Assembly (NCBI GenBank): GCA_019745975.1
Contig: JAIESQ010000035.1
Location: 1 to 64,000, forward strand
DNA from: Pirellulales bacterium
Lineage (GTDB): Bacteria; Planctomycetota; Planctomycetia; Pirellulales; JAEUIK01
Reading direction: 5' to 3'
Length of the DNA: 64,000 bases
The notes beneath the pieces are model-generated. The model had not been told where the DNA came from. It saw only the letters and a list, made by a program, of their open reading frames with translations, and searched no databases. The translations under genes were made by a program, and so were the position numbers. The first letter of the stretch is position 1. Every line of letters begins with the position of its first letter. This document shows, in pieces, positions 38,622-47,324 of this stretch.

Positions 38622-39428
38622 CTACGTCAGCGGGAGCCGCAGGCCGTCGTAGGCCAACTGCATGCCCAGCGGCAGGGCGGCATTGGTGGCCACATGCTCC
38701 AATTCATGCGACATATGCGTGAAGTAGGTCTGCCGGGCGCCGATCTGCTGCGCCGTGGCGATCGATTCTTCGAGATGGAAATGCGTGGGGTGCGAACGGT
38801 GCCGCAGGGCATCGAGAATCAGCACGTTGAGACCGGACAAGAGCGACCAGCTTTCCTCAGGAATGCGATTCGTGTCGGTGCAGTAGGCGACGTCGCCGAC
38901 GCGAAAGCCGAGGATGTCGAGTCGGCCGTGCCCCAGCCGGATTGGCGTGACTTGGGCGCCGAGCACTTCGAAGGGGTCGAGTCCGATCGGGTGGAACTCG
39001 ACTTGCGGCACACCGCCGGCGGCGATCGAGGCCAGCGCCGGATCGAAGGCGTAGTCGAACGTGCGACGGATGCGCTCCTCGACGTTTGGCTCGCAATACA
39101 GCGGCAGTGGGCGCCCCAAGTAATAAGGAAACAGCCGCAGGTCGTCGAAGCCAAACAAGTGGTCGGCGTGAGCGTGCGTGAAGAGGACCGCGTGCACGAT
39201 CCCCAGCCGCTCGCGAAGCATTTGCGCGTGCAGGTCGGGCGGGGTGTCGATGAGCAGGTTTCCCTCGGGGAGCCCCAGGGCGACACTGGTGCGCGTGCGG
39301 CGGTTGTGCGGGTTATCGCTGGCGCAGGTGGGGCAGTCGCAACCGATGACCGGCACGCCCATCGAGGTGCCGGTCCCCAAGAAGAGAAGCTGGCCGGCAA
39401 TGTCGGTTGATTGTGGGATGCGGGTCAC
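38622..39428 (-). CDS. MBL-fold metallo-hydrolase
   Basis: A 268-residue metallo-beta-lactamase-fold enzyme. FLGTGTSMGVPVIGCDCPTC opens the fold with a CxCxxC metal-type cluster as in PhnP-like phosphodiesterases. The main metal motif is FTHAHADHLFGFDDL, and later ligands include DTNRIPEES and THMSHELEH. The family contains cyclic phosphodiesterases; the substrate is not known. It is divergent from secA, whose promoter candidate lies 225 bp upstream of this gene's start. Confidence 0.87.
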   Translation of the reverse strand: MTRIPQSTDIAGQLLFLGTGTSMGVPVIGCDCPTCASDNPHNRRTRTSVALGLPEGNLLIDTPPDLHAQMLRERLGIVHAVLFTHAHADHLFGFDDLRLFPYYLGRPLPLYCEPNVEERIRRTFDYAFDPALASIAAGGVPQVEFHPIGLDPFEVLGAQVTPIRLGHGRLDILGFRVGDVAYCTDTNRIPEESWSLLSGLNVLILDALRHRSHPTHFHLEESIATAQQIGARQTYFTHMSHELEHVATNAALPLGMQLAYDGLRLPLT

Positions 39429-39651
39429 GGGGCGCGATGCCTGGCGCTAGCGAGTAGAGGTCGGCTGGCGTCGTGAGAGTCGCAGATTCGCGCTTGGGGG
39501 ACAAGGCTCCGCGCGTAGCACAATTCTATGTGGCAGGGCTGGCGTGGCATTTTTGTAGGCTGCGTCGAGCCGTCATCGAATTGGGCCGGCAACTCCGGCG
39601 GTGGCGGTTCGCGGTCCTGGACCAAGGGCCCGCGGCGCCGAACAATCCTTA

Positions 39652-39680
39652 TTGACCCTCCGTAGTAAACGGCGTAGATT
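39652..39680 (+). promoter_or_regulatory. Sigma-70-type promoter for secA
   Basis: TTGACC (39652-39657) and TAGATT (39675-39680) are separated by exactly 17 bp, 105 bp before the secA ATG. The rest of 39429-39785 holds no convincing gene. Confidence 0.5.
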
Positions 39681-39785
39681 ACGCGACACGCACGGACTGC
39701 GCGCACAGAACTCTCAACCTGCCAGCAACTTGCGCCGCCGCGCACTCTCTCCGGCAACCGATTCTCGAGCCAGGCAAGCCGCGCC

Positions 39786-42700
39786 ATGGAAGTACTAGAA
39801 CGTATTTGGGAAATCCTCGGCGAAATCATGGGTGGTTTCGCGCGAGCGATCGAGCGCGGCTTGACGTCGTTGTTCGGTTCGTCGAACGCTCGGTACGTCA
39901 AGCGTTTGCAGCCTAAAGTGGCCGCCATCAACGCGTTGGAGCCGACGTACCAGGCGATGAGCGATGCCGAGTTGCGCGAGCAAACGGGGCTGTTTCGCAA
40001 GCGGCTGGCTGAGGGGGAAGCGCTCGACGACATCCTGGTCGAGGCTTTCGCCGTTTGTCGCGAAGGGGGCCGGCGCTATCTGGGGATGCGGCATTACGAC
40101 GTCCAGATGCTCGGCGGCATGGTGCTGCACTCCGGCGCGATCGCCGAAATGGTGACCGGCGAAGGCAAGACCCTGGTCGCCACGCTGCCGGCTTACCTCA
40201 ACGCGATTGAGGGCAAGGGGGTGCACGTCGTCACGGTCAACGACTACCTGGCCCGTCGCGACATGGAATGGATGGGCCCGCTTTACATCGGGCTGGGGCT
40301 GACGGTCGGGGCGATTCAGGCCGGCATGGATGGCGACGCCCGGCAGCGCGCCTACGCCTGCGACATCACGTACGGCACGAACAACGAGTTCGGCTTCGAT
40401 TACTTGCGCGACAACATGAAGCCGGCGGCCCGCGGCGATCGCAAGTATCCGCCGCAGTTTCAGCAGTGCCAGGGACCGTTGAACTACGCGATCGTCGACG
40501 AGGTCGACAACATCCTGGTCGACGAGGCGCGAACGCCGCTGATCATCTCGGGCCCGGCGCACGACGACGTCACCAAGTATTCGAAGGCCGATCGTATCGC
40601 CCGGCAGCTCACGCGCGAGCTGCACTTTGAGATCAAGGAGAAAGAGCACACGGCGCATCTGACCGACGAGGGGGTGCGCGCGGCCGAGAAGCTGGCAGGC
40701 GTGGAGAGTTTTTACACCGCCGGCAACATGGAATGGCCGCATCTGATCGACAACTCGCTCAAGGCGCATCACCTTTACAAGCGCGACGTCAACTACGTCG
40801 TGCAAAATGGCGAGGTGATCATCGTCGACGAGTTCACGGGGCGCCTGATGCCGGGGCGCAACTGGAGCGACGGCCTGCACCAGGCGGTCGAGGCCAAGGA
40901 AGGGGTCCGCGTCAAGGAAGAAAACCAGACGCTGGCCACGATCACACTGCAAAACTTCTTCAAGCTTTACAAGAAGATCGCCGGCATGACGGGCACGGCC
41001 ATGACCGAGGCCGCCGAGTTCTGGAAGATCTACAAGCTCGACGTGATCGCGATACCGACCAACCGCTCGTTGTCGCGAGTCAACCATCCCGACGTGATCT
41101 ATCGCAGCGAAACCGAAAAGTACAAGGCGATCGTCGACGACATCGAGCGGATGCACAAGTGGGATATCGTCGAGCTCAAGGGGGGCAAGGAGCTGGTCGG
41201 CCAGATCGCGGGCGAGAACGACCAGGAAATCGAGATCGAAACGACCGACCTGGCCTCGGGCAAGCGGCGCACGCAGCGCGAGAAAGTCGCGCGCGGCCAG
41301 GTGGTCGAAGTCAGCCGCCGCGGCCGGCCGATCCTGGTCGGCACCGTGTCGATCGAAAAAAGCGAGCGCATCTCGGCGATGCTCAACCGCGTGGGCATCG
41401 AGCATCAGGTGCTCAACGCCAAGCACCACGAGCGCGAGGCCGAGATTATCGCCCAAGCAGGCCGCAAAGGCGCGGTCACGATCGCCACGAACATGGCGGG
41501 CCGCGGTACCGACATCGTGCTCGGCGGCAATCCCGAGACGATGGCCTGGGCCCAACTGCAGCACAAGTATCCCACGCGTCTCGACGTGCCGCCCGAGGAG
41601 TGGAGCGCGCTGGTTCGCGAGATCGAAGAGCGCGAGCAGATGAAGGCCGAAGGGCGCGAAGTGGCGTCCGTGGGGGGCTTGCACGTCGTCGGCACCGAGC
41701 GACACGAGGCGCGGCGCATCGACTTGCAGTTGCGCGGCCGCTGCGGTCGGCAGGGCGATCCCGGGAGCAGCCGCTTCTATCTCTCGCTCGAAGACGATTT
41801 GATGCGCATCTTCGCTGGCGAGTGGGTCAAGAACATCCTCACGCGGCTGGGCATGCAAGAAGGCGAAGCCATCGAAAGCCGGATGGTCAGTCGCCGCATC
41901 GAGGGCGCGCAAAAGAAGGTCGAAGAACGCAACTTCGAGATTCGCAAGAACCTGCTGGAATATGACGAGGTGATGGACGAGCAGCGCAAGCGCGTCTACA
42001 GCTATCGCCAGCGGATTCTCGAAGGGCGCAGCGGCAAGGACCTGGTCTTCGAGATGCTCGATCGCCAGATCGATCGCTATCTCGATCAGTTCCTGGTGAA
42101 GGACTACGGCGCGGCCTCGTTCGCCACTTGGGCGGGCGAGCTGTTGGGTGCCCAGTTCGAGCCGAACGATTTCCGCGGACAGGAATTCGACGGCGCCGTG
42201 GCGCTGGCTCGCGACGAAGCGGCGCGCCGCACTGAAGGCCAGATCTTCGAATCGATTGAAGAGAATCTGCCCGAGGACGAAGAGCCCGATCAATGGAATT
42301 GGGAGGCGCTAGCCAAGCTGGCCAACACGCGGTGGGGCCTTAACCTGCGTGACCGCGATCTGAAGCGCGTCGGCCGTGACGGCGTGACGGAATTGCTCAT
42401 GGAGCGGGCACGCGAGGCGATCGGCCGCGTCGATATGAGCGAGGGGGCCCGCTTCCTGCAGGACGACTTCGGGTTGCGCACGGCGCTGGGCTGGGTGCAG
42501 TACAAGTTCGGCCTGGCGCTCGACATCGACGCGGTGCGCACGCTCGACCCCGCGGCGCTCAAGGAGCTGGTGCGCGGACGTGCGAAGCAGGCCTATGTCG
42601 AGCGCGAGATCGAGTTCCCAGTGCTGGCCGGCTTGTATCGCTTCACCACCCGCGATGCCCAGGGCCAGAAGCGTTACGACCGCGAGAAGCTCATCGCCTG

Positions 42701-43502
42701 GGCCCGCGACCGCTTCGACATCGATCTGGACAACGAGGATTTCAAGAATCGCCAGCGCGACGAGATTCAAGAGCTGCTGTTGCGGCACAGCCGCGCCTGG
42801 CACGAGCGGGCCGAGGCCGCCGTGCAAGCGGCGCGCGGTCGAGTCGCCGAGCTGTTCCCCGATCACGAGTCGCAACAAACCGTGGGCACGGTAGTCAATG
42901 GCGAGCTCGATTCGCTGGCCGGGTGGTTCCGCGGCGAACTGAAGCACGAGGTCTCACCCGAGCGGCTGGCCTCGCTCACGCGCGACCAGTTCGAGCAAGA
43001 GGTCAACGAAGCGCTCGACGACCGTTATCGCCCTGAGATGCGGCGCATGGAGCGGTCGCTCGTGCTGCAACTGCTCGACGCCGCCTGGAAGGATCACCTG
43101 CTGGCGATGGACCACCTGCGGAGCAGCGTCGGGCTGCGCGGTTACGCCCAGGTCGATCCGAAGGTGGAATACAAGCGCGAGGGGATGAAGGCCTTCGAGG
43201 CGATGTGGGACACCATCGGCGAGCGCGTCACCGAGCTGGTGTATCGCATGGAACAATTGGACGAAGGCTGGGTCGGCTCGCTCTGGACCGGGGCCGAAGC
43301 GCGTCACGAAGAGGCCGGCTCGACCGCCACCGAAATCGCCAACCAGCAGCGCGAAGCAGTCGAGGGCTCGGAGCAAGCCGGCCAGGTGAAGATCGAACCG
43401 ATTCGCCACCGCGGCGAACGCGTCGGCCGCAACGACCCGTGCCCTTGCAACAGCGGCAAGAAGTTCAAGAACTGCTGCATGCGGAAGACCGGCGTGGCAT
43501 AG
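39786..43502 (+). CDS. secA: Preprotein translocase ATPase SecA (extended form)
   Basis: A 1238-residue SecA, the motor that pushes unfolded proteins through SecYEG. Walker A is MVTGEGKTLVA. Motifs DYLARRD, IVDEVDNILVDEARTPL, MTGTA, NMAGRGTDI and GRCGRQGDPGSSR are all present. The C-terminal CPCNSGKKFKNCC is the zinc motif that contacts SecB or ribosomes. It is over 300 residues longer than E. coli SecA (901). One insert, about residues 458-512, looks like a small beta domain before PILVGTVSIEKSE. The region between 767 and 1092 has about 200 extra, mostly helical, residues. The start is the ATG at 39786. Confidence 0.95.
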   Translation: MEVLERIWEILGEIMGGFARAIERGLTSLFGSSNARYVKRLQPKVAAINALEPTYQAMSDAELREQTGLFRKRLAEGEALDDILVEAFAVCREGGRRYLGMRHYDVQMLGGMVLHSGAIAEMVTGEGKTLVATLPAYLNAIEGKGVHVVTVNDYLARRDMEWMGPLYIGLGLTVGAIQAGMDGDARQRAYACDITYGTNNEFGFDYLRDNMKPAARGDRKYPPQFQQCQGPLNYAIVDEVDNILVDEARTPLIISGPAHDDVTKYSKADRIARQLTRELHFEIKEKEHTAHLTDEGVRAAEKLAGVESFYTAGNMEWPHLIDNSLKAHHLYKRDVNYVVQNGEVIIVDEFTGRLMPGRNWSDGLHQAVEAKEGVRVKEENQTLATITLQNFFKLYKKIAGMTGTAMTEAAEFWKIYKLDVIAIPTNRSLSRVNHPDVIYRSETEKYKAIVDDIERMHKWDIVELKGGKELVGQIAGENDQEIEIETTDLASGKRRTQREKVARGQVVEVSRRGRPILVGTVSIEKSERISAMLNRVGIEHQVLNAKHHEREAEIIAQAGRKGAVTIATNMAGRGTDIVLGGNPETMAWAQLQHKYPTRLDVPPEEWSALVREIEEREQMKAEGREVASVGGLHVVGTERHEARRIDLQLRGRCGRQGDPGSSRFYLSLEDDLMRIFAGEWVKNILTRLGMQEGEAIESRMVSRRIEGAQKKVEERNFEIRKNLLEYDEVMDEQRKRVYSYRQRILEGRSGKDLVFEMLDRQIDRYLDQFLVKDYGAASFATWAGELLGAQFEPNDFRGQEFDGAVALARDEAARRTEGQIFESIEENLPEDEEPDQWNWEALAKLANTRWGLNLRDRDLKRVGRDGVTELLMERAREAIGRVDMSEGARFLQDDFGLRTALGWVQYKFGLALDIDAVRTLDPAALKELVRGRAKQAYVEREIEFPVLAGLYRFTTRDAQGQKRYDREKLIAWARDRFDIDLDNEDFKNRQRDEIQELLLRHSRAWHERAEAAVQAARGRVAELFPDHESQQTVGTVVNGELDSLAGWFRGELKHEVSPERLASLTRDQFEQEVNEALDDRYRPEMRRMERSLVLQLLDAAWKDHLLAMDHLRSSVGLRGYAQVDPKVEYKREGMKAFEAMWDTIGERVTELVYRMEQLDEGWVGSLWTGAEARHEEAGSTATEIANQQREAVEGSEQAGQVKIEPIRHRGERVGRNDPCPCNSGKKFKNCCMRKTGVA

Positions 43503-43527
43503 GCGGAGGTTCCTTTGGAACGAAGTT

Positions 43528-43617
43528 GGGTGCCATGGCCACGCTCGCCGTGGCCATGCGGCCAGCGCGATGAGACACTGAGCCAACATGCCCACGCGCT
43601 GCGTGGGCATGGCACCC
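43528..43617. repeat. 90-bp double-hairpin repeat after secA
   Basis: GGGTGCCATG at 43528 pairs with CATGGCACCC at 43608-43617. Internal hairpins are CATGGCCACG...CGTGGCCATG and CATGCCCACGC...GCGTGGGCATG. It lies 25 bp after the secA stop and might help end transcription, but there is no T-run. A related half-copy (GGGCATGGCACCC) occurs near 33430. Confidence 0.7.
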
Positions 43618-43707
43618 AGGTGGCATGAGTACGCTTTGAGGGAGTGACATCGGCCGGCGCGCCGCTTCAGGGTTTACCAGCGCCAATAGCGGGGAAGGGA
43701 TGCCCGC

Positions 43708-45285
43708 ATGAGTTACCTGCTTAACGCACTCTATCTCGTGGCCCTGGTGGCCTGCGCTCCGTGGCTCGCCTGGCGAGCCATTGTTCAAGGCAAGAACCGC
43801 TCAGGCTGGTCCGCGCGTTTATTGGGCCTGGTGCCACGGCGGCATTCGCTGCGCCCTTGCGTCTGGCTGCACGCGGTGAGCGTCGGCGAAGTGAATTTGC
43901 TGACGGCGCTGGTGCGCGAGTTCGAGCGCCGCGAAGTCGATTGCGACTTTGTCATTTCGACGACGACCGTCACCGGATTCGAGTTGGCGCGCAAGCGGCA
44001 CCCGCAACGCACGGTCTTCTACTGCCCCCTGGATTTCAGTTGGGGAGTGCGGCGAGCGATCGCGCGGCTGCGTCCCGAGCTGCTGGTATTGGTCGAGCTC
44101 GAGTTGTGGCCGAACCTGGTGCGCTTGGCGCGGCGCGCGGGAGTGCGCGTGGCCGTCGTCAACGGTCGGCTGAGCGAAAAGAGCTTTCGCGGCTACCGGC
44201 GCATTCGCCCGCTGGTCGCCCACTTGCTCGGCGAGATCGACCTGATCGCCGCGCAGAACACTACGTATGCCGAGCGGTTTCTCGCGCTGGGCGCCCCGTC
44301 CGCGACCGTGCACGTCACCGGCTCAATGAAGTTCGACGGCGTCGAAACCGACCGACGCAACGCTGCCACCGTGCGGCTCGCCGAGCTGGCCGGGATCGCG
44401 GCCGAAGACGTGGTCCTTTTGGCCGGCAGCACGCAAGAGCCGGAAGAGGAGATTGCCGTCGAAGTGTGGCGTTCGCTCGTCGCGCATTGGCCGCGACTGC
44501 GATTGATCCTGGTGCCCCGGCATGCCGAGCGGTTCGATGCCGTGGCGGCGCTGCTGCGCGCCCGCGGCGTGCCGTTCGTGCGCCGCAGCGGATTGGGGGA
44601 ATGTAGGGTGCGTGAAACGCTCCAGTCGGACGGACGTTGCAGTTCGCCTGGAACCCTCACCCCCGACCCCGCTGCCGCAAGGGGAGAGGGGAGCAATGGC
44701 GTGCCTGAAACGCACCAAGAGACGTCGTTTCCCCTGCTTTCGCCTGTCGAGGCCGATGCGGATGCGGCAGCGCGCGACAACGACGCCGCGATCAGCGCTT
44801 CGCACAGCGGGTTTCCGCCCGTCCTGCTGGTCGACACGATCGGCGAGTTGGGCGCTTGGTGGGGAACGGCGCAGATCGCTTTTGTCGGCGGCAGCCTGGG
44901 AAATCGCGGCGGGCAGAACATGCTCGAGCCGGCCGCCTACGGTGCGGCCGTATCATTCGGCCCGAACACGCGCAACTTCCGCGATATCGTCGCCGCGCTC
45001 CTGGAGGCCGAGGGGGCAGTCGTCGTGCACGATGGCCAGGAGCTGACGACGTTTGTACGACGCTGCCTCGCCGATGCGGAGTTTGCCGGCGACCTGGGAC
45101 GTCGCGCACAGCAACTCGTCGTCGCGCAGCAGGGAGCCACGCGGGCGACGGTCGATCTGTTGTTGCCACTGGTCCCCAGCGCGGCCCTGGCCAGCGAAGT
45201 GACCGAGGTGGTGCGTCGCGCCGATCCGCCGGCGGGCGCACGCGTGCGACCGCAGCGCGGCAGTCAGGTGCGGCACGGTCGCTAG
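43708..45285 (+). CDS. waaA: 3-deoxy-D-manno-octulosonic acid transferase (with insert)
   Basis: A 525-residue glycosyltransferase that adds Kdo to lipid A, at the inner membrane. One N-terminal helix anchors it. CVWLHAVSVGEVN, SMKFDGVE, LLAGSTQEPEEE and LVDTIGELGAWWGTAQIAFVGGSLGNRGGQN are family landmarks. Typical KdtA has about 425 residues. Roughly 70 extra residues lie between Ser294 and Val372, and part of this (about 300-336) is encoded by a palindromic repeat element in frame. The insertion is on the surface loop before the second Rossmann domain's key motif, so activity is probably kept. Confidence 0.88.
   Translation: MSYLLNALYLVALVACAPWLAWRAIVQGKNRSGWSARLLGLVPRRHSLRPCVWLHAVSVGEVNLLTALVREFERREVDCDFVISTTTVTGFELARKRHPQRTVFYCPLDFSWGVRRAIARLRPELLVLVELELWPNLVRLARRAGVRVAVVNGRLSEKSFRGYRRIRPLVAHLLGEIDLIAAQNTTYAERFLALGAPSATVHVTGSMKFDGVETDRRNAATVRLAELAGIAAEDVVLLAGSTQEPEEEIAVEVWRSLVAHWPRLRLILVPRHAERFDAVAALLRARGVPFVRRSGLGECRVRETLQSDGRCSSPGTLTPDPAAARGEGSNGVPETHQETSFPLLSPVEADADAAARDNDAAISASHSGFPPVLLVDTIGELGAWWGTAQIAFVGGSLGNRGGQNMLEPAAYGAAVSFGPNTRNFRDIVAALLEAEGAVVVHDGQELTTFVRRCLADAEFAGDLGRRAQQLVVAQQGATRATVDLLLPLVPSAALASEVTEVVRRADPPAGARVRPQRGSQVRHGR
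44607..44716. repeat. Palindromic repeat element inside kdtA, in frame
   Basis: GGTGCGT (44607) and ACGCACC (44710-44716) form the outer repeats. Inside lies CCTCACCCCCGACCCC, then GCTGCCGCAAGG, then GGAGAGGGG, a GC-rich hairpin of the type common in non-coding planctomycete DNA. It adds about 36 codons without a stop. The encoded peptide is low in hydrophobic residues, consistent with a loop. Confidence 0.6.
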
Positions 45286-45381
45286 ATGCAGTGGCACCCA
45301 AACCGATAGCCGCGATTTGCCCCGGCGAGAGCCGTAAGCCAGAATTGCTCTGGATCACTCGGCTTCGTGGGGAGCACGACC

Positions 45382-45663
45382 ATGACCATCTGGCAAATCT
45401 TCTTGCTGTTGTTGATCGCCGGCATTTGCGGCAGCCTAGGCCAGGCGATTGCCGGAGGCGGTTCGCGCGGCTGCCTGGTGTCGATCGTGCTGGGCTTTAT
45501 CGGTGCGATGCTTGGGCTGTGGCTCTCGCGGTTGATGGGCCTGCCTGAGCTGTTCACGGTCGAGATCGGCGACGAGCCGTTTCCGATCGTCTGGTCGATC
45601 ATTGGAGCGGCGATTTTCGTGGCGGTGCTCAGCCTGTTCACGAGACGGGGACGTGGGGAGTAG
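45382..45663 (+). CDS. GlsB/YeaQ/YmgE-like small membrane protein
   Basis: A 93-residue protein with three membrane helices. The pattern, GICGSLGQAIAGGGSRGCLVSIVLGFIGAMLG split by a Gly-rich loop and ended with VWSIIGAAIFVAVLSLF, resembles the transglycosylase-associated protein family, which has three helices and a Gly-rich loop. The role is unknown in any species. The ATG at 45382 follows GGGGAG by 7 bp and is preferred to an upstream start at 45367. Confidence 0.75.
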   Translation: MTIWQIFLLLLIAGICGSLGQAIAGGGSRGCLVSIVLGFIGAMLGLWLSRLMGLPELFTVEIGDEPFPIVWSIIGAAIFVAVLSLFTRRGRGE

Positions 45664-45835
45664 CCGCGAGGGGGACTCGGCTGGCCTCGGTTCGTCGAGC
45701 TGGCGCTAGCGCAAGCAAACGGCCCGTCCACCACGGCTCGTCGGAATCGCTGGATCGTCCCCTCTTGGTGGTAATACACGGCAAAACCGGCGGCAAACGC
45801 GTGCTACCAGTGCATCAATTGCCCTCGGGCTAAGA
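45664..45835. other. Non-coding stretch before the shape-cluster promoter
   Basis: No coding-like frame is seen from the GlsB-like stop to the promoter at 45836. The remainder (45866-46152) is a long leader before the first gene of the shape cluster, also without a gene. Confidence 0.45.
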
Positions 45836-45865
45836 TTGACACTTAGCGACAGGCGAGTTTATACT
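45836..45865 (+). promoter_or_regulatory. Strong sigma-70-type promoter for the shape cluster
   Basis: TTGACA (45836-45841) and TATACT (45860-45865) are separated by 18 bp. The minus 35 is perfect and the minus 10 has one mismatch to consensus. It is the best promoter match in the window and lies 288 bp before the first gene, leaving a long leader. Confidence 0.7.
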
Positions 45866-46152
45866 TGACGGGTTAGCCCAAGCTGCCTATCTCTCGTCTG
45901 TGTAATCGTTTGAGTCGGGTTGAAGTGCCAGGCTGCGGGGCTGATCGCGAGCTGTGGGCGCGTTACTCGCCCGCGAGCGCCGACAGGAGATCGGCGCTGG
46001 GACCTTGAGGGTGACGAACCGGAACCGTCGCCGCCAGGCCCGCTTGCGTGATCGAACTTCAATGAACTTGAGAGGCTCCGCAGCAACCACGTGGCTGCCG
46101 GCGACAAGGAGGTTCAACGGTCGGGCCACGCTCTTTCGGGGAATCAGGCGCC

Positions 46153-47019
46153 ATGAACCTGTTCGGCAAGATCCTGATCATTGGCAACCTCGTGGCAAGC
46201 ATCGTCTTCATGGCCTGGGCCATGGTCGTCTACACCACGCACAAGAACTGGAAGGACGAGGTTGAGCGAACGCAAGCCGGGCCCGGTCAACAGATCGGGT
46301 TGCGAATGCAATTGCAAGACGCCCGCCGGCGCGAGCAGGAACTGCAGTCCCAGGTACAAGGGCTCGAGCAAGACATTCAGAAGCTGACCGAAGCCCGCGT
46401 GCAGGAAGTCGCCAAGCTGCAAACCGAAAAGGACAATCTCGATCGCCAGTTCAACGAGCAGCGCAAGGAGCACGAGACGCTCGTCGCCGAGAATCGCCGG
46501 CTGACCGCCGAGATCGAAGCCACGCAGAACAATGCCACGGCTCAGTTGAAGGAGCTCGAACAACTGCGCGCCAATATCGCCAAGGTGCAGACGGAGAAAG
46601 AGCAGACCTTTGCCCGCGCCGTCAAGCTGACCGACGAACTGCATCGCACGGAGGGGGAGATACGGCTGCTGCAGAACCGCAACCAACAATTGGGCGAGGA
46701 CCTGGCCCGCACGCGTGGCGTGCTGGGTGCCCACGATCTTGACGAGCACGAGCCGGTCGACGGCGTCGCCCCCAAAGTCGATGGCCGAGTGCTGGCGGTT
46801 AACAGCGAAGGGCTGGTCGAGATTTCGCTCGGTTCGGACGACGGCATCCGCCGCGGTCACACGCTCGACGTGTTCCGCCGGGGGGCGAGCAACAACAAGT
46901 ACATCGGCCGCATCGAAGTGATCACGACCCGCCCCGACAAGGCGGTCGGCAAGATTTTGCCAGAGTACCGCAAAAGCTACATCCAAAAGGAAGACCGTGT
47001 CGCGACTCGACTCAACTGA
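46153..47019 (+). CDS. MreC-like coiled-coil membrane protein
   Basis: A 288-residue protein. Residues 5-28 are one membrane helix (KILIIGNLVASIVFMAWAMV). Residues 35-190 form a long coiled coil rich in Glu, Gln and Arg. Residues 205-288 are a small beta domain, with VDGRVLAVNSEGLVEISLG and GIRRGHTLDVFRRG, resembling the C-terminal domain of FlgT-like and MreC proteins. The order helix, coiled coil, beta domain matches MreC. It is the first gene after the strong promoter. Function unknown; a scaffold role is inferred from context. The next gene overlaps its end by 23 bp. Confidence 0.8.
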   Translation: MNLFGKILIIGNLVASIVFMAWAMVVYTTHKNWKDEVERTQAGPGQQIGLRMQLQDARRREQELQSQVQGLEQDIQKLTEARVQEVAKLQTEKDNLDRQFNEQRKEHETLVAENRRLTAEIEATQNNATAQLKELEQLRANIAKVQTEKEQTFARAVKLTDELHRTEGEIRLLQNRNQQLGEDLARTRGVLGAHDLDEHEPVDGVAPKVDGRVLAVNSEGLVEISLGSDDGIRRGHTLDVFRRGASNNKYIGRIEVITTRPDKAVGKILPEYRKSYIQKEDRVATRLN

Positions 47020-47218
47020 CCGGCCAGTTGCCTCGACCAAGTGGAAGCCCGACATCTACTTCATGATGCTCGTGCTGTCGCTGTTGGCGCTGCTGATCGG
47101 CACCGTGGCCTTGATGCTGGAAGTACGCTCCTACGAATGGGACATCAAGGGGACCGGCGCGCGAGTGCAGTCGATCGAACAGGTTCCGCAATTTGGATCC
47201 CTGGTTGAAATCGTCTGA
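46997..47218 (+). CDS. Small single-pass membrane protein in the shape cluster
   Basis: A 73-residue protein starting with GTG at 46997, inside the end of the preceding gene in another frame. Residues 22-43 are a membrane helix (FMMLVLSLLALLIGTVALML) followed by a short soluble tail (YEWDIKGTGARV). Overlapping genes suggest translational coupling and a joint function with the coiled-coil protein. No family recognised. Confidence 0.65.
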   Translation: MSRLDSTDRPVASTKWKPDIYFMMLVLSLLALLIGTVALMLEVRSYEWDIKGTGARVQSIEQVPQFGSLVEIV

Positions 47219-47324
47219 CGCACAGTCGCTGGCGAGCGAGTTTGCGGCACAGTGCGGCCAGTGACGCCAAGGAAGTGCGGCCAGTTCAAATTCAATTCCT
47301 CCTGACGCGGGTTGAAGAGCACGG

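Noticed and set aside
39795-42293. An 832-codon open frame antisense to secA
   Set aside because: It is a shadow of high GC third positions in secA. It has no ribosome site and no family motif, while secA is certain.
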